Assembly: GCA_947456005.1 (NCBI GenBank)
Contig: CANGRP010000023.1
Span: forward strand, 1-15,913
Source: Caulobacteraceae bacterium
GTDB taxonomy: Bacteria > Pseudomonadota > Alphaproteobacteria > Caulobacterales > Caulobacteraceae
Direction: 5' to 3'
DNA length: 15,913 bases
Both the position numbers and the translations under genes were made by a program. Of this stretch, positions 7,130 through 13,800 are shown piece by piece (position 1 is the stretch's first letter; each line of letters begins with the position of its first letter). The notes under the pieces were generated by a model, which saw only the letters and a program-made list of their open reading frames with translations, was not told the DNA's origin and did no database searches.

Positions 7130-7846
7130 TCAATCGGCCCCGACCTTCCGACGGTCGACCTCCAGGGCGTAACCCGCCGACCGGACGGTGCGGATGGGAT
7201 CAAAGCCGGGCGCACCGCGGGACAGGGCCTTGCGCAACCTGCCGATGTGGACGTCGACGGTCCGCGCCTCGACGTAGACGTCCGACCCCCAGACCGCGTC
7301 CAGGAGCTGTTCCCGGCTGAAGACCCGGCCCGGGTTCTGCATGAAGAAGTCCAGAAGTCGGAACTCGGTCGGTCCCAGGTGGACTTCCTCGCCATCCCGG
7401 GTGACCCGGTGGGCGGAGCGGTCCAGCGCCAGGGGGCCCCGGACCACAGTGTCCTCAGCGAGCCCGGGTCTCAGCCGGCGGAGGACCGCACGTATGCGCG
7501 CCGCCAACTCGGTCACGGCGAAGGGCTTGACCACATAGTCGTCGGCGCCGGTGTCGAGCCCGCGGATGCGGTCGCTCTCCTCGCCCCGGGCGGTCAGCAT
7601 GATGATGGGGACGTTACGGCTTTGCGGTCGCTGGCGAAGGCGGCGACAGACCTCGATCCCAGAGACCTTGGGAAGCATCCAGTCCAGCACCACGAGGTCG
7701 GGAAGATGCTCCTCGGTCTGGATCAAGGCCTCCTCGCCATCCGTGGCCACGGCGACCGCATAGCCCTCTCTCTCGAGGTTGTAGCGCAACAGGGTGCCGA
7801 GGGCGTCGTCGTCCTCAACGACCAGGATCCGGGGATTCATGGACAT
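7130..7846 (-). CDS. phoB: Phosphate regulon response regulator PhoB
   Basis: OmpR-family transcription factor of 238 residues that activates the Pho regulon when phosphorylated by PhoR. The receiver domain occupies about 1-125. It has acidic-pocket residues Glu11-Asp12-Asp13, phosphoacceptor Asp55 in LVVLDWMLP, the LTARGEE switch, and Lys in VVKPF. The C-terminal winged-helix domain (about 135-230) contains GPTEFRLLDFFM, RVFSREQLLDAVWG, the recognition-helix region RTVDVHIGRLRKAL and the wing IRTVRSAGYAL, all close to PhoB. The start at 7846 is favoured over the ATG two codons later because GAGGG lies 9 nt before it. It is 4 bp from the phoU stop, so coupling is likely. The Pho box upstream of phoR is its expected binding site. 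Confidence 0.96.
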   Translation of the reverse strand: MSMNPRILVVEDDDALGTLLRYNLEREGYAVAVATDGEEALIQTEEHLPDLVVLDWMLPKVSGIEVCRRLRQRPQSRNVPIIMLTARGEESDRIRGLDTGADDYVVKPFAVTELAARIRAVLRRLRPGLAEDTVVRGPLALDRSAHRVTRDGEEVHLGPTEFRLLDFFMQNPGRVFSREQLLDAVWGSDVYVEARTVDVHIGRLRKALSRGAPGFDPIRTVRSAGYALEVDRRKVGAD

Positions 7847-7850
7847 GGGA

Positions 7851-8546
7851 TTACACCCTCAGGTCGTCAGCCCGCGGACGGTCCGCGGGGCTGACCTGCT
7901 CGCCGGTGATCTCGTAGTGAACGATCTCGGCGATGTTGGTGGCGTGGTCGCCGATGCGCTCAAGGTTCTTGGCCACGAACAGGAGGTGGGCGCAGGCGGT
8001 GATGGTCCGGGGATCCCCCATCATGTAGGTCAGCAGCTCCCGGAACAGGCTGTTGTAGTGCGCGTCGACCTCCTCGTCGCGCCGCCAGACCTCCATCGCC
8101 CGCTCGGGGTCGTTGGAAATGTAGGCGTCCAGCACCTCCTTCAGCCGGGTCTCCACCAGGCGCCCCATCCGCTCAATGGAGCGGTTCAAGGTCGGCATGG
8201 GCTCGATCTCCGACAGGACCAGGGTGCGCTTGGCGATGTTCTTGGCGAGGTCGCCGCACCGCTCGAGGTTGGAGGCGATCTTCATCGCGGCCATGGTCTT
8301 GCGAAGGTCGTTGGCCATGGGCTGGCGCAGGGCGATCAGCCGGATGGCCTTCTGCTCGATGTCGGCCTCGATCTCGTCCAGCCGGTCGTCCTGCTGGAGG
8401 ACCTTTGTGGCCAGGGCCGGGTCGCGCCGGACGACGGCGTCCACGGCGTCCCCCAGCTGGGCCTCGGCAAGGCCCCCGAGGCGCGCGCAAGCGGCCCCCA
8501 GGGCGTTCAGCTCGTCCTCGTAGGACTTGACGATGTGCTCGTTCAT
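7851..8546 (-). CDS. phoU: Phosphate signalling complex protein PhoU
   Basis: A 231-residue all-helical protein of two PhoU repeats. It connects the PstSCAB transporter to PhoR and represses Pho signalling when phosphate is plentiful. The two metal-cluster motifs of the family are clear: NLERCGD at 93-99 and NLERIGDHATNIAE from 194. The start ATG at 8546 gives the standard N-terminus MNEHIVKSYEDEL. The open frame runs further upstream into pstB, but that part is a shadow. Only 10 bp separate it from the pstB stop. In Caulobacter-type bacteria PhoU can be essential because of runaway phosphate uptake; this is family knowledge, not visible here. Confidence 0.96.
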   Translation of the reverse strand: MNEHIVKSYEDELNALGAACARLGGLAEAQLGDAVDAVVRRDPALATKVLQQDDRLDEIEADIEQKAIRLIALRQPMANDLRKTMAAMKIASNLERCGDLAKNIAKRTLVLSEIEPMPTLNRSIERMGRLVETRLKEVLDAYISNDPERAMEVWRRDEEVDAHYNSLFRELLTYMMGDPRTITACAHLLFVAKNLERIGDHATNIAEIVHYEITGEQVSPADRPRADDLRV

Positions 8547-8556
8547 GGGATCGCCC

Positions 8557-9378
8557 TCAGCCGAACCGACCGGTGATGTAGTCCTGGGTCCGCGAGTCCC
8601 CGGGACGGGTGAAGATGTCGCCCGTCGGTCCGGCCTCGACCAGCCGGCCCATGTGGAAGAAGGCCGTCCGCTGCGAGACCCGCGCGGCCTGGGCCATCGA
8701 GTGGGTGACGATGATGATGCAGTACTGGGCGCGGAGCTCATCGATCAGCTCCTCGATCCGCGCCGTGGCGATGGGGTCCAGGGCCGAGCAGGGCTCGTCC
8801 ATCAGGATCACCTCGGGATTGATGGCGATGGCGCGGGCGATCACCAGGCGCTGCTGCTGGCCGCCGGACAGGCCTGTGCCCGGCTGGTCCAGGCGGTCAG
8901 AGACCTCCTTCCAGAGCCCGGCCCGCTTCAGGGCCTGCTCGACCACGCCCTCAAGCTCTGATCGGGACGTCGCGATCCCATGAATCTTCGGCCCGTAGGC
9001 GACGTTCTCGAAGATGCTCTTCGGAAAGGGGTTGGGCTTCTGGAACACCATTCCCACACGCGCCCGCAGCAGCACCGGATCGAGGCTGCGGTCATTGACG
9101 TCCTCCCCATCCAGGAGGATGCGACCCTCGACCCGGGCGCCCGGGATGGTGTCGTTCATGCGGTTGATGCACCGCAGGAAGGTGGACTTGCCACAGCCTG
9201 ATGGGCCGATGAGGGCGGTGACCGCCCGGTCGGGCACGTCCAGTTCAATATCGAAGAGGGCCTGCTTGTCTCCATAGAAGACATTCACGGCGCTGGCCGA
9301 GATTCGCGGCGCACCCTCGGCCGGGGCGGCGGCGGCGGCGGCGTTCAGTCGGGGGGGCGAGACCTGGGCGTCTGTCAT
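8557..9378 (-). CDS. pstB: Phosphate ABC transporter ATP-binding protein PstB
   Basis: ATPase of the high-affinity phosphate importer, 273 residues, on the cytoplasmic side as a dimer with PstC/PstA. Walker A GPSGCGKST is at 58-66, the Q-loop FQKP at 112-115 (in the PstB-typical QKPNPFPKSIFENV), the signature LSGGQQQR at 170-177, Walker B ILMDEP at 191-196, and the H-loop THS with His226. Residues 1-25 form an Ala-rich extension beyond the usual PstB start. The ATG at 9378 lies 4 bp after the pstA stop, so translation is probably coupled. Confidence 0.97.
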   Translation of the reverse strand: MTDAQVSPPRLNAAAAAAPAEGAPRISASAVNVFYGDKQALFDIELDVPDRAVTALIGPSGCGKSTFLRCINRMNDTIPGARVEGRILLDGEDVNDRSLDPVLLRARVGMVFQKPNPFPKSIFENVAYGPKIHGIATSRSELEGVVEQALKRAGLWKEVSDRLDQPGTGLSGGQQQRLVIARAIAINPEVILMDEPCSALDPIATARIEELIDELRAQYCIIIVTHSMAQAARVSQRTAFFHMGRLVEAGPTGDIFTRPGDSRTQDYITGRFG

Positions 9379-9382
9379 CTTG

Positions 9383-10669
9383 TCACCAGCGGCGTTCGAA
9401 CCGGCGCCTCAGGAGGACGGCGGCGAGGTTCATAATGATCATGAAGGCCAGCAGCACCATGATGGCGGCGGCCGTGCGCTCCTGGAAGGCGCGCTCGGAC
9501 GCATTCTCCCAGATGAAGATCTGGACCGGCAGGACTGTGCTGGCCGAGGTCAGGGCGTCCGGGACGCCCGGTACGAAGGAGACCATGCCCACCATCAGCA
9601 GCGGTGCGGTCTCGCCCAGGGCGTGGGCGAGGGACAGGATGGCGCCGGTCATCACGCCTGGAAGGGCCAGGGGAAGGACGTGGTGGAAAACAGTCTGGGT
9701 CTTTGAGGCGCCGAGGGCCAGGGCGGCCTCGCGGATCGACGGGGGAACCGCCCTCAGCGCGGACCGAGTGGCGATGATCACCGTCGGCAGGGACATCAGG
9801 GCCAGGACCAGCCCGCCGACCAGGGGCGAGGATCTGGGCACGTTCATCCAGTTGATGAACACCGCCAGCCCCAGCAGGCCGTAGACGATGGAGGGCACCG
9901 CCGCGAGGTTGTTGATGTTGACCTCGACCATGTCGGTCCACCGGTTCTTCGGAGCAAACTCCTCGAGGTAGGTGGCGGCCAGCACCCCGATGGGAATGGC
10001 GAGGGCGGCGGTCAGCAGCAGCATGAGGGCCGATCCCACCACGGCCCCCAGAACGCCGGCCTGTTCGGGTTCAGTGGAGTCCGAACGGGTCAGGAAGGTT
10101 GTGTTGAACTCGGACTTGACCTGGCCGCCGGCCTCCAGCTTGTCCAGCCAGTCCAGTTGCTCGCTTGTCAGCGGACGCTCATCCTCCGGTGTGTCACGGG
10201 TGATCTGACCCTTGAAGTAGAGACCGGCGTCCGCCTTGAGGGGCGCCGAGAGGGTCACGGTCTTGCCGATAACGGAGGGGTCCGCCTTGACCCTGTCCAG
10301 GACCTGGAAGCCAAGATCCCCGGACAACAGGTCCCTCATGGCGTCGCTGCGCGAGCCGTACTCGTCGTCGGCCACGCCGATCCTCTTGAGCAGCTGTTCA
10401 GCGATCATAAGGTCATAGTTGGCGCCGCCGGGATCGGCGGGATCGATCCGCGCCGGGTCCACATAGACCTGGGTCGTCAGGCGATAGTCGATGAAAGTCG
10501 ACCAGCCCTGCTGGACGATGCGGCCCAACAGCAGCAGGAGAAAGCCGAGGGCGATGGCGATCGCGATCCGGCCATACAGCTGGAACCTGCGCTCGGCTGC
10601 GTTTCGCGCCTTCAGTCGCCGGGCCACGGCGGCCCTCAGGTCGTCCGATGAGGGCCGGATCTCAGTCAT
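9383..10669 (-). CDS. pstA: Phosphate ABC transporter permease PstA, long alphaproteobacterial form
   Basis: Inner-membrane permease of the phosphate importer. At 428 residues it is well above the roughly 300 of E. coli PstA. The extra part is an N-terminal segment with a hydrophobic helix at about 33-50, then a largely hydrophilic, presumably periplasmic region to about residue 205, which matches the DUF3333-type extension of alphaproteobacterial PstA. The C-terminal half has the usual transmembrane helices and the EAA-loop LPLALPGVMTGA near 332-343, which contacts PstB. Its ATG overlaps the end of pstC by 8 bp (10662-10669), and it is followed after 4 bp by pstB. Confidence 0.95.
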   Translation of the reverse strand: MTEIRPSSDDLRAAVARRLKARNAAERRFQLYGRIAIAIALGFLLLLLGRIVQQGWSTFIDYRLTTQVYVDPARIDPADPGGANYDLMIAEQLLKRIGVADDEYGSRSDAMRDLLSGDLGFQVLDRVKADPSVIGKTVTLSAPLKADAGLYFKGQITRDTPEDERPLTSEQLDWLDKLEAGGQVKSEFNTTFLTRSDSTEPEQAGVLGAVVGSALMLLLTAALAIPIGVLAATYLEEFAPKNRWTDMVEVNINNLAAVPSIVYGLLGLAVFINWMNVPRSSPLVGGLVLALMSLPTVIIATRSALRAVPPSIREAALALGASKTQTVFHHVLPLALPGVMTGAILSLAHALGETAPLLMVGMVSFVPGVPDALTSASTVLPVQIFIWENASERAFQERTAAAIMVLLAFMIIMNLAAVLLRRRFERRW

Positions 10670-12104
10670 ACTGTTCCCGATATTTCTGTACGATCCGCAG
10701 GGCGACCACGTTCAGCATCAGGGTGACCACAAAGAGGGTCAGCCCGAGGCCGAAGGCCGAGAGCGTCCGCGGGCTGTCGAACTCCTGGTCGCCGGTCAGC
10801 AGGGTGACGATCTGGACTGTCACCGTGGTGACCGTCTCCAGAGGATTGAGGGTCGTCCGGGCCTGCAGACCTGCAGCCATCGTGACGATCATCGTCTCAC
10901 CCACCGCCCGGGAGACCGCCAGGAGCATGGCGGCCATGACCCCCGGCAGGGCTGCGGGCAGGACCACCTTCTTGATCGTCTCGGACCGGGTGGCCCCCAT
11001 CGCCAGGCTGCCGTCCCGCAGGGACTGGGGAACAGCATTGATGATGTCGTCCGACAGGGAGGAGACGAAGGGGATCAGCATCACCCCCATGACCGCACCG
11101 GCGACCAGGGCCATCTGGTTCTGGACCTCGCCCAGGTAGAGCCCCAGATCGTTGAACGGGCCACCGACCAGCTCGGCGCCGATGGCGTTGAATCCGGCCC
11201 GGAACAGGGGCCCCACGGTCAGGGCGGCGAAAAACCCGTAGACCACGGTCGGCACCCCGGCGAGCACCTCCAGAAGCGGCTTGACCACGCTACGGGTGCG
11301 GGGGGAGGCGTACTCCGAAAGATAGATGGCGGCGAACAGGCCCACGGGAGCGGCCACCGTCATGGAGATCAGCATGATCAGGAAGGTGCCGGCGAACAGG
11401 GGAATGGCCCCGAAGGCGCCTTCCGAAACGACCTGGTCGGCATACATGGCGCTCTGCGGATCCCACTCGAGGCCGAAGAGGAAGGCCTGAAGCGGCACGG
11501 CCTGGAAGAAGCGCCAGCTCTCCCAGACCAGGGAGGCGACGATCCCGACGGTCGTGAAGACCGCTGTGACTGAGCACGCCAGCAACAGTCCCTTCACCCA
11601 GCGCTCGACGCCCTCCCGGGCGCGGAACGCGGCCTGGATCCGGGTCAATCCCCAGCTGGCCCCGGCCAGGGCCAGGACGGCGGCGGCGGCCAGACTGAAG
11701 AGGTGCAGCCGGAACTCCAGCGCCCTCGCCTCGGCGGCGACGACCTCCAGGGCGGCCTGCACCTCCGGGGCGTAGGGCGTTTCGCTTCGCGCCTGACCCC
11801 GCGCGACGGAGATGGCGTCGTCCAGGAAGACCTGCCGCTCGGCCGCCTCCATCGCCCGCACGACGGCCGGCAGGCGAGACTCCACCAGGGACTCCTCCAC
11901 CCGGTCGCCGAGGAAACCCACCAGGATCAGGACCAGGGCGGCGGGGGCGGCGGTCCACACAGCGGCGTAGGCGCCATGGTGTCCCGGACGGGAGTTGATC
12001 GGGGTGCTCGACCCCCGGGCGATCGCACCCGCGCGTCGGCGACCCGCCCAGAAGACGGCGCCGGAGAAGGCCATCAGGACCAGAAGGGCGACAAGGGTCA
12101 GCAT
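10662..12104 (-). CDS. pstC: Phosphate ABC transporter permease PstC, N-terminally extended
   Basis: Partner permease of PstA, 480 residues compared with about 320 in E. coli. The N-terminal 160 or so residues add a first helix (about 1-20), another near 48-70, a charged stretch around 70-130 and a helix near 135-155. The conserved permease part follows, with the EAA-loop LPAALPGVMAAMLLAV from about 382 and VGET. Such extended PstC proteins are common in alphaproteobacteria. The start at 12104 is supported mainly by the hydrophobic N-terminus; GGAAG lies 10 nt upstream, a slightly long spacing. The 99-bp gap after phoR holds a hairpin and no recognisable Pho box, so transcription probably comes from the phoR promoter. 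Confidence 0.94.
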   Translation of the reverse strand: MLTLVALLVLMAFSGAVFWAGRRRAGAIARGSSTPINSRPGHHGAYAAVWTAAPAALVLILVGFLGDRVEESLVESRLPAVVRAMEAAERQVFLDDAISVARGQARSETPYAPEVQAALEVVAAEARALEFRLHLFSLAAAAVLALAGASWGLTRIQAAFRAREGVERWVKGLLLACSVTAVFTTVGIVASLVWESWRFFQAVPLQAFLFGLEWDPQSAMYADQVVSEGAFGAIPLFAGTFLIMLISMTVAAPVGLFAAIYLSEYASPRTRSVVKPLLEVLAGVPTVVYGFFAALTVGPLFRAGFNAIGAELVGGPFNDLGLYLGEVQNQMALVAGAVMGVMLIPFVSSLSDDIINAVPQSLRDGSLAMGATRSETIKKVVLPAALPGVMAAMLLAVSRAVGETMIVTMAAGLQARTTLNPLETVTTVTVQIVTLLTGDQEFDSPRTLSAFGLGLTLFVVTLMLNVVALRIVQKYREQYD

Positions 12105-12146
12105 CTTTGGATCACTTCCGGCTCCCTCCGGGCCCGGCGCAAGACC

Positions 12147-12163
12147 CCCCGAAGCCTTCGGGG
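12147..12163 (-). other. Perfect short hairpin between phoR and pstC
   Basis: CCCCGAA, a 3-nt loop and TTCGGGG form a 7-bp stem in the 99-bp gap between phoR and pstC. No T-run follows it on the minus strand, so full termination is unlikely. It could be a weak attenuator or an mRNA-processing or stability element separating the kinase gene from the transporter genes. Confidence 0.35.
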
Positions 12164-12203
12164 AAGGCCCTGGAGCGGACGCGGCTCTTCATGCCGTAGG
12201 TCA

Positions 12204-13640
12204 TTAATGCGACACTTCCGTTACGTGGAGTCTCTCCGGCACAAGGACCGTGAAAACCGTCCCGCGGCCGGGAGCGCTCTCCACGGTCAACACGCCCTGG
12301 TGGCGGTTGACGATGTGCTTGACGATCGAGAGCCCAAGCCCGGTCCCCGGACGCTCACCGCTCTTCTGCCCCTCGACGCGATAGAACCGTTCCGCAAGGC
12401 GGGGCAGATGCTCACGGACAAGGCCCGGCCCCTCGTCCTGGACCTGGATCATGGCGTACCGGGCGCCGGGGGCGTCGGGAGCCACCAGGGTCAGGCGGGC
12501 GGAGTCCTGAAGAATCGCCGCCTGGGTCGCCTCCCGCCCCACATTGGAGCGGACCACCAGCTGAACCCGACCTTCGGCGGGCGCATACTTCACGGCGTTG
12601 TCGGTCAGGTTCTGGATCACCTGCACCAGCTGGTCACGGTCGCCCCGGACCATGACCGAGCCCGCGGCGGGGAGGTCCGTCTCGATTCTGACCCCCCGGC
12701 GCGCGGCCTGTGGGCCCAGGGCGTCCACCACGTCGGCGGCCGCCAGGACAAGGTCGGTCTCGCCCTGGGGCGCCACATGCTCGTTCAGCTCGATCCGGCT
12801 GAGGGAGAGGAGGTCGTCAATCAGCCGGCCCATCCGGTCGGCCTGGTTCTGCATGATCCCGAGGAAGCGATCCTGGGCCTGCCGGTCATCCCGGGCATGT
12901 CCCTTCAGGGTCTCGATGAATCCAGAGAGGGAGGCCAGGGGCGTCCGCAGTTCGTGACTGGCGTTGGCGAGGAAGTCCGCCCGGGTCCGCTCGGCCCTGC
13001 GCAAGTCGGTCTCATCCCGGAACAGGAGCACGGCGCGGCGCAGCTGATCCTCCTCCGTGGCCAGGGGGCGGACCAGGGTCTGGAAGCTACGCTCCTGGGA
13101 GGCGCCGGAGGTGAAACCGCACCGGGCCTCGACGCCTCCGAACAGCGCCTCGTCGACGGCGGAGAGCACCTCGGGATCGCGCAGCACCGAGACCAGGAGC
13201 ATGGGCGGGGCGGAGATGCGGAACAGGCTTCGGGCCGCGGCGTTCGCCCGCTCGATCCTCAGGCTGCTCAGGTCATCGGGCTCCCGGGCGGTCACGACAA
13301 GGAGGGGGTCGGGCGCGGCGTCCAGGAGGGCGGTGAAGCGGGTCTCGACCCGCTCGACGGCCTCGCGCACCCTCTGTTCGGCGGCCTCCGTCGAAGGCCG
13401 GATTCCGGCGGGCCGGAACCGCCGCGCCACAATCGCCGCTGCAGCCGCCCCGGCCAGCAGAAGGGCGGCGATCTCGGTCGCCCCCCGGCCGGCCCAGGCC
13501 CACACCCCCGCAACGGCCATCAGAGCCGCCGCTATGCCGAGGGCGAGGGCGGCGCCGGCAGGCTCCGCGCGGGTTTCAGGTTGGGGCAAGTCAGGCTTCC
13601 GGTCGGCCAAGGCGCCATTGAGGCCCGGCGAGTATGACAT
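12204..13640 (-). CDS. phoR: Phosphate regulon sensor histidine kinase PhoR
   Basis: Membrane-bound histidine kinase that phosphorylates PhoB when phosphate is scarce. Counted from the ATG at 13640 it has 478 residues. Two hydrophobic helices (about 28-50 and 56-72) are separated by only a few residues, so there is almost no periplasmic sensor, typical of PhoR. A PAS-like domain follows (about 95-205), then HisKA with phosphoacceptor His229 in NASHELRTPL. The ATPase domain carries the N-box NLTDNAVKY, G1 DEGPGL, the F-box RFYRVEG and G2 GTGLGLS. The start is uncertain. The ATG at 13640 lies inside the third repeat of the Pho box and has no ribosome-binding site. A TTG at 13589, with GGAAG (13596-13600) 6 nt before it, would give 461 residues, keep both helices and lie downstream of the predicted transcription start. 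Confidence 0.94.
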   Translation of the reverse strand: MSYSPGLNGALADRKPDLPQPETRAEPAGAALALGIAAALMAVAGVWAWAGRGATEIAALLLAGAAAAAIVARRFRPAGIRPSTEAAEQRVREAVERVETRFTALLDAAPDPLLVVTAREPDDLSSLRIERANAAARSLFRISAPPMLLVSVLRDPEVLSAVDEALFGGVEARCGFTSGASQERSFQTLVRPLATEEDQLRRAVLLFRDETDLRRAERTRADFLANASHELRTPLASLSGFIETLKGHARDDRQAQDRFLGIMQNQADRMGRLIDDLLSLSRIELNEHVAPQGETDLVLAAADVVDALGPQAARRGVRIETDLPAAGSVMVRGDRDQLVQVIQNLTDNAVKYAPAEGRVQLVVRSNVGREATQAAILQDSARLTLVAPDAPGARYAMIQVQDEGPGLVREHLPRLAERFYRVEGQKSGERPGTGLGLSIVKHIVNRHQGVLTVESAPGRGTVFTVLVPERLHVTEVSH

Positions 13641-13662
13641 TTGCACGACAGTTTGATGACAG
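13634..13662 (-). promoter_or_regulatory. Pho box with three 11-bp-spaced PhoB repeats
   Basis: Read on the minus strand, CTGTCAT (13662-13656), CTGTCGT (13651-13645) and ATGTCAT (13640-13634) are separated by the 4-bp spacers CAAA and GCAA. This matches the Pho-box design of 7-bp CTGTCAT direct repeats with 11-bp periodicity. The orientation fits PhoB-dependent activation of phoR and the genes behind it. The third repeat covers the apparent ATG of phoR. Candidate -10 elements downstream are CATACT (13636-13631) and CTCAAT (13622-13617). Confidence 0.85.
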
Positions 13663-13727
13663 GGGCGGGATATCGCCGGTCGGGCCTCCGATAGCCGGTC
13701 AACTCGTGTTCGCCATCGCCCCGGCGA

Positions 13728-13756
13728 TTGTCCCGGCGAGCGCCAGGCCCTAGATT
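13728..13756 (+). promoter_or_regulatory. Candidate housekeeping promoter of the TPR-GT41 gene
   Basis: TTGTCC (13728-13733) and TAGATT (13751-13756) are exactly 17 bp apart. CCTAGATT also matches five of seven defined positions of the Caulobacter-type -10 element. Transcription would begin around 13763, about 38 nt before the ATG. The promoter lies in the 160-bp divergent gap, some 65 bp from the Pho box. Confidence 0.45.
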
Positions 13757-13791
13757 GCGCCTCCGCCGTCCATGTCGGCGAGGACCTCCCC

Positions 13792-13795
13792 GGAG
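13792..13795 (+). promoter_or_regulatory. Ribosome-binding site of the TPR-GT41 gene
   Basis: GGAG lies 5 nt before the ATG at 13801 and supports that start. Confidence 0.5.
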
Positions 13796-13800
13796 CCCCC

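Noticed and set aside
7099..7395. Upstream extension of purD
   Set aside because: It overlaps phoB, is low-complexity shadow sequence, and precedes the canonical MNILLVGSGGREHA start with its own ribosome-binding site.
11703..13637. Plus-strand open frame of 644 codons
   Set aside because: It is antisense to the pstC N-terminus and phoR, which both have full domain signatures. Its own composition is that of a shadow frame.
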